Origin: Gammaproteobacteria bacterium
Lineage (GTDB): Bacteria; Pseudomonadota; Gammaproteobacteria; Nevskiales; Nevskiaceae
NCBI GenBank assembly: GCA_026398815.1
Contig: JAPLSA010000017.1
Coordinates: 1-64,000 of the forward strand
Reading direction: 5' to 3'
DNA: 64,000 bases
Made by a program: the position numbers and the translations under genes. The notes under the pieces were generated by a model that was given only the letters and a program-made list of their open reading frames with translations, ran no database searches and was not told the origin of the DNA. This document shows, one piece after another, positions 57,318-64,000 of this stretch. Position 1 is the stretch's first letter, and each line of letters begins with the position of its first letter.

Positions 57318-57452
57318 GCCGGGCGCGTCGCTGCCCGTCCTCCACCCGACTCCACTTCCGAACCCCACCCACGGCCGAGCCAGCGCTGCCGCTGGCGGCT
57401 GCACGCCGCTGCCGATCGCGCACCGCGCCCACGCACCAGGAGAACCCTGCTG

Positions 57453-58889
57453 ATGTCCAGCGAGTATCTGAACTACATCGATGGCCGCTTCGTCGCCCAT
57501 CACGGCGACCGCATCGCCGTCCACAACCCGGCCACTTTCGAGCTGATCGCGACGGTCCCGGATGCCGGTGCCGAAGTCGTCGATGAGGCCGTCGCCGCCG
57601 CCCGCCGCGCCCAGCCCGGCTGGGAAAAGCTGCCGGCGATCCAGCGCGCCGGCTACCTGGGGCAGATTGCCGCGAAGCTGCGCGAGCACACCGAGACGCT
57701 GGCGACGCTGATCACCCGCGAGCAAGGCAAGGTGCTGCCGCTGGCCCGGGTCGAGGTGAACTTCACCGCCGACTACATCGACTACATGGCCGAGTGGGCA
57801 CGCCGGCTCGATGGCGAGGTGCTGAGCAGCGATCGCGCCGGCGAACACATTTTCCTGCTGCGCAAACCGCTGGGCGTTGCCGCCGGCATCCTGCCGTGGA
57901 ACTTTCCGTTCTTCCTGATCGCCCGGAAGATGGCGCCGGCGCTGATCACCGGCAACACCGTGGTGATCAAGCCGAGCGAGGAAACGCCGCTCAACGCCTT
58001 TGCGTTCACCCGGCTGCTGGCCGAAACCGACTTGCCGCCGGGCGTCTTCAACCTGGTCTGCGGTCGCGGCGCCAGCGTCGGTTCGGCGTTGTCGGCGCAC
58101 CCCGGCATCAACCTGGTGACCTTCACCGGCAGCGTCGGCACCGGCATCCGCATCATGCAGGCGGCCGCACCGAACCTGACCCGGGTCAATCTCGAACTGG
58201 GCGGCAAGGCCCCGGCCATCGTGCTGGCCGATGCCGACCTCGACCTGGCCGCCAACGCGCTGGTCGCCTCGCGGGTGATCAACACCGGCCAGGTCTGCAA
58301 CTGCGCCGAGCGCGTCTACGTGCAGCGCAGCGTCGCTGAGGCCCTGACCGACAAGCTGGTGCAGCGCATGGCCGCGACCCGCTACGGCGACCCGCTGCGC
58401 GACGAGACGCTGGACATGGGGCCACTGGTCAACCAGGCCGGGCTCGACAAGGTCGGCCAGCTGGTCGACAGCGCCCGGGCAGCCGGTGCCGAGATCCGCA
58501 CCGGCGGTGCCGTCGCCGCGCTGCCTCAGGGCTACCACTACCAGCCGACGATCGTGGCCGGCTGCCAGCCGCAGATGGCGATCATGCGTCAGGAGATCTT
58601 CGGCCCGGTGCTGCCGCTGCAGATCGTCGACGACCTCGACGAGGCGATCTTCCACGCCAACGACTCCGAGTACGGCCTGACGTCGTCGGTGTTCACCCGC
58701 GACCTCAATGCCGCGATGAAGGCCGTGCGCGAACTGCAGTTCGGCGAGACCTACATCAACCGCGAGCATTTCGAGGCGATGCAGGGCTTCCATGCCGGCC
58801 GCCGCAAGTCCGGCATCGGCGGCGCCGACGGCCGTCACGGCCTGCTCGAGTTCACCGAGACCCACGTCGTCTACCTGCAGACGGCCTGA
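57453..58889 (+). CDS. aldA: AldA-like NAD-dependent aldehyde dehydrogenase
   Basis: This 478-residue aldehyde dehydrogenase is very close to E. coli AldA (lactaldehyde/glycolaldehyde dehydrogenase). Shared features are G-I-L-P-W-N-F-P-F-F-L-I-A-R-K-M-A-P-A-L, the general base Glu248 in L-E-L-G-G-K-A-P-A-I, nucleophile Cys282 in G-Q-V-C-N-C-A-E-R, and F-G-E-T-Y-I-N-R-E at the C-terminal part. Small hydroxyaldehydes are the usual substrates of this branch. It would oxidise the aldehyde formed by the PQQ enzyme two genes on. AGGAGA precedes the ATG. Confidence 0.93.
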   Translation: MSSEYLNYIDGRFVAHHGDRIAVHNPATFELIATVPDAGAEVVDEAVAAARRAQPGWEKLPAIQRAGYLGQIAAKLREHTETLATLITREQGKVLPLARVEVNFTADYIDYMAEWARRLDGEVLSSDRAGEHIFLLRKPLGVAAGILPWNFPFFLIARKMAPALITGNTVVIKPSEETPLNAFAFTRLLAETDLPPGVFNLVCGRGASVGSALSAHPGINLVTFTGSVGTGIRIMQAAAPNLTRVNLELGGKAPAIVLADADLDLAANALVASRVINTGQVCNCAERVYVQRSVAEALTDKLVQRMAATRYGDPLRDETLDMGPLVNQAGLDKVGQLVDSARAAGAEIRTGGAVAALPQGYHYQPTIVAGCQPQMAIMRQEIFGPVLPLQIVDDLDEAIFHANDSEYGLTSSVFTRDLNAAMKAVRELQFGETYINREHFEAMQGFHAGRRKSGIGGADGRHGLLEFTETHVVYLQTA

Positions 58890-58906
58890 ACGCGAGCACG
58901 GTCACG

Positions 58907-59521
58907 ATGAACAATCCGAACCCGAAGCCGCGCTGCGCCTGCGCCGGCCTGGACCAGAGCACCGACGGCAGCCGCCGGCAGATGCTGACCGGCGCGCTGA
59001 GCCTTGCCGCCCTTGCCGCCGGCAGCCTGCCGGCGCTGGCCGAGGACGGCGGACCGGCACGCAGCAACAAGCCGCAGGCCGGCGACAAGCTGGCCTACAT
59101 GATGGGACCGAAGGCCGGACAGCCGATCCTGCCGGCCGATCTCAAGCCCGGCGAACCGCCGACGCTGGCCTATCCGCTGGACCCGGTGACCGGCCAGGCG
59201 CTGGTTTCCAAGGCCGGCATGCTGACCGTGGTGCGCCTGAAGCCCGAGGACCTGAAGCCGTCGAGTGCGGCCAACGCCGCCGACGGCATCGTCGCGTTCT
59301 CGTCGCTATGCACCCACTACGGCTGCCCGATCACCACCTTGCACCCGAGCCAGACGCAGATCGTCTGCAACTGCCATGGCTCGGTGTTCAACGCCGCCGA
59401 TCGCGGCGTCGTTACCAACGGTCCGGCCCAGCGCCGGCTGGCGATGTTGCCGCTGGCGATCAAGGACGGCGCGCTGGTCGTCAACGGCAAGTTCGATGGC
59501 CCGCTCGGTCCGCCGACCTGA
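58907..59521 (+). CDS. Tat-exported Rieske [2Fe-2S] protein
   Basis: The 204-residue protein has a twin-arginine signal G-S-R-R-Q-M-L-T-G-A-L-S (about 21-45). Its Rieske motifs are C135-T-H137-Y-G-C140 and C154-N-C156-H157, giving two Cys and two His ligands plus a C140-C156 disulfide as in bc1-type Rieske proteins. No cytochrome b gene is near. Located between the aldehyde dehydrogenase and the PQQ dehydrogenase, it may carry electrons from the PQQ enzyme in the periplasm in place of a cytochrome c. That role is inference. Confidence 0.88.
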   Translation: MNNPNPKPRCACAGLDQSTDGSRRQMLTGALSLAALAAGSLPALAEDGGPARSNKPQAGDKLAYMMGPKAGQPILPADLKPGEPPTLAYPLDPVTGQALVSKAGMLTVVRLKPEDLKPSSAANAADGIVAFSSLCTHYGCPITTLHPSQTQIVCNCHGSVFNAADRGVVTNGPAQRRLAMLPLAIKDGALVVNGKFDGPLGPPT

Positions 59522-59581
59522 TTCCGCTTTCCGCCACACCTACCCGTCACCAGACGCTGCAAGCAGGAGGAGAAAACAACG

Positions 59582-61330
59582 ATGAAAGTGTCATTGATCA
59601 CGGCTGCGCTCAGCGCAGTCATCGCATCCGCCGCCATCGCGGCCAGCCCGGGCAGCGCACCGCAGCCGGACTACAAGCCGGTCACCGACGCCCGCCTGGC
59701 CAACCCGGAAGCCGAAAACTGGCTGCTGACCAAGGGCAACTACGAAGGCTGGAGCTACAGCCGGCTCAAGCAGATCAACACTGCCAATGTCGGCAAGCTG
59801 AAGCCGGTCTGGTCGTCAGCCACCGGCGTCAACTCTGGCCATGAGGCGCCGGCGATCGTCAACGGCGAATACATGTTCGTGTCGACGCCGCACAACCACG
59901 TGTTCGCCTACAACGCCCGGACCGGCAAGCCGCTGTGGCACTTCCAGCGCGAAGTGCCCGAAGGCATCGGTGCTCTGCATCGTACCAATCGCGGCGTGTC
60001 GCTGTGGAAGGACAAGGTCTATGTCGGCAGCGTCGACTGCATGCTCAGCGCGCTCGACGCCAGGACCGGCAAGCTGCTCTGGGAAGCCCAGGTCTGCGAC
60101 TGGGAAACCGAGAGTGCCTACATCACCTCCGCGCCGCTGGTGGTCAAGGGCAAGGTGCTGATCGGCCCGTCCGGTGGCGAGTTCGGCGTGCGCGGCTTCC
60201 TGAAGGCCTTCGACGCCGAGACCGGCAAGCTGGCCTGGACCCGCTACGCGGTGCCGGCGCCCGGCGAGAAGGGCTCGGAAACCTGGCCGCAGACCGGCGA
60301 ATGGAAGGACGCCTGGAAGAAGGGCGGCGGCACCATGTGGATGCCCGGCAACTACGATTCGAAGAACGACGTCATCTACTGGGGCGTCGGCAACGGCGCG
60401 CCGTGGCTCGGCGACCAGCGTCCGGGCGACAACCTGTACCTGGCCTCGGTGCTGGCGCTCGATCCGGCGACCGGCGACATCAAAAGCCACTTCCAATACC
60501 ACTGGAACGACTCCTGGGACTGGGCCGGCATGAACGCGCCGACGCTGGTGGAGTACACCAAGAACGGCAAGAAGGTCAGCGGCATGGTCAGTGCCCAGCG
60601 CAACGGCCGCCTGTACTGGCTGTACCGCGACGCCAAGGGCACGATCACCTACAACAAGTCCGAGCCCTACGTGACCAACACGGTGTTCACCGCGATCGAC
60701 CCGAAGACCGGCCGGCCGAGCTACAACAAGGACGCGAAGCCGCATACCAACGAAACCCACACCTATTGCCCGAGTCTCTGGGGTGGAAAGGACTGGCCAT
60801 ACGAGGCCTACAACCCGGACACCGGGATGCTGTACATCCCGTACAACGACAACCACTGCCTGACCCTGACCGGCCTGATCCAGCCGATCATTCCCGGCAC
60901 CTGGTCGGCCGGCGTGGACATCAACAAGCTCGACCTGTCGGTGAAGAAGGGCTTCGACCACATCGGCGGCATCCAGGCCTGGAACATCGATAGCGGCAAG
61001 GAGGTCTGGCGCGAGAAGTACCCGCATTCATGGAACTGGGGCTCAATCCTGACCACCGCCGGTGGCCTGCTGTTCGCCGGCGGCACCAACGACAAGATGT
61101 TCCGCGCCTACGACGCCAAGTCCGGCAAGCTGCTGTGGGAGTTCCCGACGCCGTCCGGAATCATCTCGCCGCCCAGCAGTTTCTCGATCGACGGCAAGCA
61201 GTACATCGCCGTGGTCTCCGGCTATGGCGTCGACGCCCAGTGGATCCAAGGCAAGATGCACGGCCTCGCCGGCTGGGACGAAAAAGTGCCGGAAGGCGGC
61301 AGCGTCTGGGTGTTCGCGCTCGGCAACTGA
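59582..61330 (+). CDS. Periplasmic PQQ-dependent alcohol dehydrogenase lacking the vicinal disulfide
   Basis: This 582-residue quinoprotein has a signal peptide (to about 21) and an eight-bladed propeller with repeated A-x-D-x-x-T-G-K-x-x-W motifs. Catalytic Asp313 lies in N-D-S-W-D-W-A-G-M-N. The residue two places on is Ala315, not Asp, which predicts the calcium and not the lanthanide type. Where methanol and ethanol dehydrogenases have a vicinal Cys-Cys before D-x-x-N-R-G, this protein has Leu132-His133 before R-T-N-R-G, so the usual disulfide ring is absent. No cytochrome c domain is attached. AGGAGGAG precedes the ATG. Last gene of the operon. Confidence 0.93.
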   Translation: MKVSLITAALSAVIASAAIAASPGSAPQPDYKPVTDARLANPEAENWLLTKGNYEGWSYSRLKQINTANVGKLKPVWSSATGVNSGHEAPAIVNGEYMFVSTPHNHVFAYNARTGKPLWHFQREVPEGIGALHRTNRGVSLWKDKVYVGSVDCMLSALDARTGKLLWEAQVCDWETESAYITSAPLVVKGKVLIGPSGGEFGVRGFLKAFDAETGKLAWTRYAVPAPGEKGSETWPQTGEWKDAWKKGGGTMWMPGNYDSKNDVIYWGVGNGAPWLGDQRPGDNLYLASVLALDPATGDIKSHFQYHWNDSWDWAGMNAPTLVEYTKNGKKVSGMVSAQRNGRLYWLYRDAKGTITYNKSEPYVTNTVFTAIDPKTGRPSYNKDAKPHTNETHTYCPSLWGGKDWPYEAYNPDTGMLYIPYNDNHCLTLTGLIQPIIPGTWSAGVDINKLDLSVKKGFDHIGGIQAWNIDSGKEVWREKYPHSWNWGSILTTAGGLLFAGGTNDKMFRAYDAKSGKLLWEFPTPSGIISPPSSFSIDGKQYIAVVSGYGVDAQWIQGKMHGLAGWDEKVPEGGSVWVFALGN

Positions 61331-61348
61331 TGGCGTGAGGTCGTGCCG

Positions 61349-61382
61349 GGCCGCCCGGTCCCCGCACGGGGATCGGGCGGCC
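61349..61382. terminator. Hairpin between convergent PQQ dehydrogenase and flavin reductase genes
   Basis: GGCCGCCCG (61349-61357) and the following GTCCCC pair with GGGGAT and CGGGCGGCC (61374-61382), a stem of about 15 pairs including a G-T pair and a four-base loop. It has only short T runs, so it may be a bidirectional but weaker terminator. Confidence 0.7.
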
Positions 61383-61411
61383 TTGCTGTATCGGCGTGCC
61401 CCTGCGCTGCC

Positions 61412-62116
61412 TCAGTCCTGGCGCAGCGCCGCCGCCCGCGCCCGCTCGACATCCGGGCTCAGGTAGGTCGCTTCCGGAATCTCGCCGAGGCGCGATCCAT
61501 GAACCTGCTCGGTGGTGCAGCCGTAGAACTTCTGGAACTTCATGATCAGCGGCCCCCACTTGTCGGGGTCGATGCGATCGGTGGTGCCGGCCATCAGCAG
61601 TTCCGGATGCACGTGCACGCGGGTGATGCGCACCTCGAACACCTTGATGCCGACCTTCCACATCGGGTCGTCGGCCATGAAGCCGTTGGTGGCAGCCAGC
61701 ACCGCTTCCATCTGCACCGGGCATTCCAGCGCCCGTGGCGCTTGCACGGTCTCGCTGGGCACCGGCGTCAGGCCGGAGATCTCCCACTTGTTCTTCTCGT
61801 GCGTGTACTGGCGCATCTGCTTGGCAGCCGGCACCGGGTTGGAGCCGGTCAGCCGCGCCAGCCGGTCGACATGGCCGACCAGCGCCGGAGACGGCAGGTT
61901 CAGCACGCATTCGCCGGTGCGGATCAGGTTCTCGGTGTTCTTCGAGCTGGCATCGAGGCCGAGGATGCAGCGCCAGCCCAGCCAGAACGCCGAGGACATC
62001 GGCGCCAGGTTGGAACTGCCGTCTTCGTTGCTGGTGCTGATCAGCACGACCGGCGTGCCCCAGTAGAGGATCGCGGGCTCGACGGAAACGGTTTCGATGC
62101 GGGGGGCTGCAGTCAT
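61412..62116 (-). CDS. Flavin-reductase-like FMN-binding domain protein
   Basis: The 234-residue protein has a flavin_reduct-type split barrel, with P-V-V-L-I-S-T-S-N-E-D-G-S-S-N-L-A-P-M-S-S near 22-42 and E-C-V-L-N-L-P-S near 80. A roughly 60-residue C-terminal extension is less conserved. Such proteins bind FMN and either reduce free flavin for a monooxygenase or act as small oxidoreductases. The ATG at 62116 has no strong ribosome site; a TTG at 62158 is possible. It is convergent with the PQQ dehydrogenase; no partner monooxygenase is in the window. Confidence 0.85.
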   Translation of the reverse strand: MTAAPRIETVSVEPAILYWGTPVVLISTSNEDGSSNLAPMSSAFWLGWRCILGLDASSKNTENLIRTGECVLNLPSPALVGHVDRLARLTGSNPVPAAKQMRQYTHEKNKWEISGLTPVPSETVQAPRALECPVQMEAVLAATNGFMADDPMWKVGIKVFEVRITRVHVHPELLMAGTTDRIDPDKWGPLIMKFQKFYGCTTEQVHGSRLGEIPEATYLSPDVERARAAALRQD

Positions 62117-62308
62117 GGGCTCGGCGCTCGCGGTGGTGAAAGTGACGGCAGTCTGCAAGGGCGCCCGGCCGCGCTCACTCCGGTTCTTGCGGCGGTATTC
62201 GGTTCATCGATTCATCTGCCGGCGGCGCGCTGGCACGCTTGACTCGCCCCGCGACTGCGCAGACGCTCGTGCGGCCTGGCACCGTCCGCCAGGCCCGGAG
62301 ACCACACC

Positions 62309-63820
62309 ATGACCGTGAATCTCAAATCGCATCAGCCGCACAACACGGCGCTGCGCCTTCGTGATCGCCACACCGCTGCCCGGTGGCTCGCCGCGCTGCT
62401 GCTGGCCGGCGCGGCGCCGTCGTTCGCCGACGAGGTCCCCGGCGTGGTGCTGGACGGCTCGTACGCCTTCCTCGGCGGCCCGCAGTTCAGCCTGAACGGC
62501 GGCGGCGAGCAGCCGGTCGGACGCCTGGCCCGCGGCCCGGATGGCAGCGTCTACGGCGTGACGGCTGGCTATGGCGCCGGTGACGCGGATTACGGCGAGA
62601 TCTCGACGCCGCCCACCATCTTCCGGATCAAGCCGGGTGCCGGCGGCGGCTTCACCACGCTGCACCGCTTTGCCGGCACCCAGGCCCAGGGCGGCTACCT
62701 GTTCGGCCCCAGCGATGGCCTGGTGCGCGGCGCCGACGGTCACTACTACGGCACCACCATCGGCGACATCTTCCGCATCACTGCCGACGGCACCTACAGC
62801 ATCTTTCACCACTTCGACCCGGCCGGCAGCGAAGGCTTCGGTGGCGCCGCGCTGACCTTGGGGCGCGACGGCCGCCTGTACGGCGTCACCGGCGGCGGCG
62901 CCTTCGGCATCTTCCCCAACAGCCTTGGCGGCGTGATCCGGATCGAAGCCGACGGCCAGGTGACGGTGCTGCACCGCTTCACCGGTGCGGAAGGCCGGGC
63001 GCTCGCGATCGGCAACCTGCTGCAGGCGCGCGACGGCAATTTCTATGGCGTCACCTGCTGCGGTGGCGCGGCCGGCGCCGGCAGCCTGTTCCGGATCACT
63101 CCGGCCGGCGACTACACGGTGCTGTACGCCTTCCCGGCAGACCAGGGCGGCCCGAAATCACCGCTGGTGCAGGGCCAGGACGGCGACCTCTACGGCAGCA
63201 CCCAGGGCTATATCGACAGCGAGGGCGAGGAGCGATCGGCCGGCACCGTGTTCAGGATCACGACCGCTGGCGAGGTCCACACGCTGCATGTGTTCTCGGT
63301 GGCGCGTGGCGAAGACGGCATCTACCCCGGCGGGCTGGTTGCCGGTGCCGATGGCCGCGTCTACGGCGTTGCCCGGGGCGGCGGCCGCGCCGGCGGCGGC
63401 GCGCTCTTCAGGATCGATCGGGACGGTCGCTACGAGGCGCTGTACGCCTTCGACGGCGCCCACGGTGCCGGCCCGGCCGCGCCCTTGCTGGAGGTCGGCG
63501 GCAAGCTCTACGGCAGCACGGCCGGCGGCGGCGCCCATGGCGCCGGCACGCTGTTCAAGCTCGATCCCGGCATGGTCACCGTGAAGCTGGCGGCGCTGGC
63601 GACCACCGTTCATGCCGCCACCGATGCCAAGGCCATCCTGGCCTGGACAGCGGCGCGGACCAGCGCCTGCGTGGCGGGCGGGGACTGGGCCGGCAACCGG
63701 CCGGCCAGCGGCGTCGCAGCCGTGCCGACGCCGGCCGTCGGCACCCGCGTCTACACGCTGACCTGCACCGGGCTGAACGAGTCGACGACGGCCCGCGCCA
63801 CCGTGAACGTGTTGCCCTGA
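62309..63820 (+). CDS. Exported GloVer-repeat beta-propeller-like protein
   Basis: This 503-residue protein has a signal peptide (hydrophobic part about 26-40, A-A-P-S-F-A). It then has about nine tandem units of roughly 45-55 residues with the pattern D-G-x-L/V-Y-G-V/T-T-x-G-G, later G-x-L/V-F-R-I and Y/H-x-F. This is the choice-of-anchor repeat called GloVer. A short Ig-like C-terminal part (about 435-503) contains two cysteines. No anchor signal (PEP-CTERM or GlyGly-CTERM) is seen at the end. Probably extracellular or surface-attached; function unknown. Confidence 0.8.
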   Translation: MTVNLKSHQPHNTALRLRDRHTAARWLAALLLAGAAPSFADEVPGVVLDGSYAFLGGPQFSLNGGGEQPVGRLARGPDGSVYGVTAGYGAGDADYGEISTPPTIFRIKPGAGGGFTTLHRFAGTQAQGGYLFGPSDGLVRGADGHYYGTTIGDIFRITADGTYSIFHHFDPAGSEGFGGAALTLGRDGRLYGVTGGGAFGIFPNSLGGVIRIEADGQVTVLHRFTGAEGRALAIGNLLQARDGNFYGVTCCGGAAGAGSLFRITPAGDYTVLYAFPADQGGPKSPLVQGQDGDLYGSTQGYIDSEGEERSAGTVFRITTAGEVHTLHVFSVARGEDGIYPGGLVAGADGRVYGVARGGGRAGGGALFRIDRDGRYEALYAFDGAHGAGPAAPLLEVGGKLYGSTAGGGAHGAGTLFKLDPGMVTVKLAALATTVHAATDAKAILAWTAARTSACVAGGDWAGNRPASGVAAVPTPAVGTRVYTLTCTGLNESTTARATVNVLP

Positions 63821-63862
63821 TGCGGACGCCCTGAAGTCTGCGCCAGCCGGCCGTGGCCAGCC

Positions 63863-64000
63863 TCAGCAGAATTGCGTCGGCGCGACGATCCCGTAACGCT
63901 TCATCCGCCGGTAGATCGTCGCCCGGCACAGGTTCAGCTCGCGGGCCACATCACTGATCACCCAGTGATGGCTACGCAGCGTGTCGAGCAGCTGCTGGCC
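63863..64000 (-). CDS. C-terminus of a Fis-type sigma54-dependent activator, cut by window edge
   Basis: The last 45 codons are visible on the minus strand. The translation L-L-D-T-L-R-S-H-H-W-V-I-S-D-V-A-R-E-L-N ends in a Fis-type helix-turn-helix with R-A-T-I-Y-R-R-M-K-R-Y-G-I. This form is usual at the end of AcoR/NtrC-class activators. The gene continues to the right. Its closeness to a sigma54 promoter with paired palindromes at 56.2-56.4 kb makes it the best candidate for the activator of the alcohol-oxidation operon. Confidence 0.85.
   Translation of the reverse strand, partial: GQQLLDTLRSHHWVISDVARELNLCRATIYRRMKRYGIVAPTQFC

Overview
The window looks like a chromosomal segment of a GC-rich aerobic gammaproteobacterium. 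PBP1B, oligoribonuclease, TsaB, FadB/FadA, class I fumarase, the MaeB-type malic enzyme and a phasin-like protein together fit the Nevskiales/Solimonadaceae or Xanthomonadales neighbourhood. This placement is inferred from protein style only; no 16S gene is present. Positions 1 to about 8,060 are visibly less GC-rich and are accessory DNA. The rest is mostly host backbone with catabolic clusters.

Layout. 1-3,727: a czc-type heavy-metal efflux operon on the minus strand (CzcI-like, CzcC, CzcB, first codons of CzcA), read from a MerR-type promoter and divergent from a CadR-like regulator followed by a YnfA-like membrane protein. 3,876-5,211: a merR / merT-merP-GDCCVxC mercury cluster with no merA in view. 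5,534-7,859: a divergent tyrosine recombinase and KfrA-like coiled-coil protein, resembling the TnpS/TnpT cointegrate-resolution module of Tn4651/Tn5041-type transposons. 8,004-9,197: a TonB receptor whose 3' half is lost exactly where a GGGG-starting, terminal-repeat-like sequence begins. 9,423-13,818: a nitrile-degradation cluster, with amidase divergent from a cobalt-type nitrile hydratase whose beta subunit is encoded as two genes, plus an accessory protein and a cobalt permease. 13,890-17,367: tRNA-Ala(CGC), a secreted subtilase with a GlyGly-CTERM-like tail, a small PA3496-like protein and orn. 17,537-24,942: a quinone-oxidoreductase-like gene, an RND multidrug efflux operon and its divergent MarR regulator. 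24,979-35,851: fumarase, acyl-CoA dehydrogenase, tsaB, a DinG/YoaA helicase, a TPR lipoprotein, mrcB, an enoyl-CoA hydratase and a TetR regulator. 35,903-43,944: an SCP2-type thiolase, an AraC regulator, fadA, fadB, a phasin/AlgP-like protein and an ArsR-methyltransferase fusion. 44,056-48,109: tRNA-Asn, an aspartate aminotransferase and a malic enzyme-phosphotransacetylase fusion. 48,209-53,749: three tandem paralogous membrane TPR proteins, with what looks like a deletion fusing the second and third. 53,929-64,000: a TonB receptor divergent from an alcohol-oxidation operon (outer-membrane protein, AldA-like aldehyde dehydrogenase, Rieske protein, PQQ dehydrogenase), then a flavin reductase, a GloVer-repeat protein and the C-terminus of a Fis-type sigma54 activator.

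How genes work together. Metal resistance is split between czc efflux and mer uptake, each under its own MerR-family operator. Nitriles would be hydrated by the Co enzyme and the amides cleaved by the divergent amidase, with dedicated cobalt import. The PQQ enzyme would oxidise an alcohol in the periplasm and the aldehyde dehydrogenase would finish the oxidation. A -24/-12 promoter and two perfect palindromes 52 bp apart suggest sigma54 control, and a Fis-type activator lies just downstream. Fatty acids are handled by FadB/FadA, the acyl-CoA dehydrogenase and associated thiolase and hydratase genes.

The best candidates for something undescribed are the split-beta nitrile hydratase, the Rieske-PQQ dehydrogenase pair whose dehydrogenase lacks the vicinal cysteines, and the rearranged TPR gene array.
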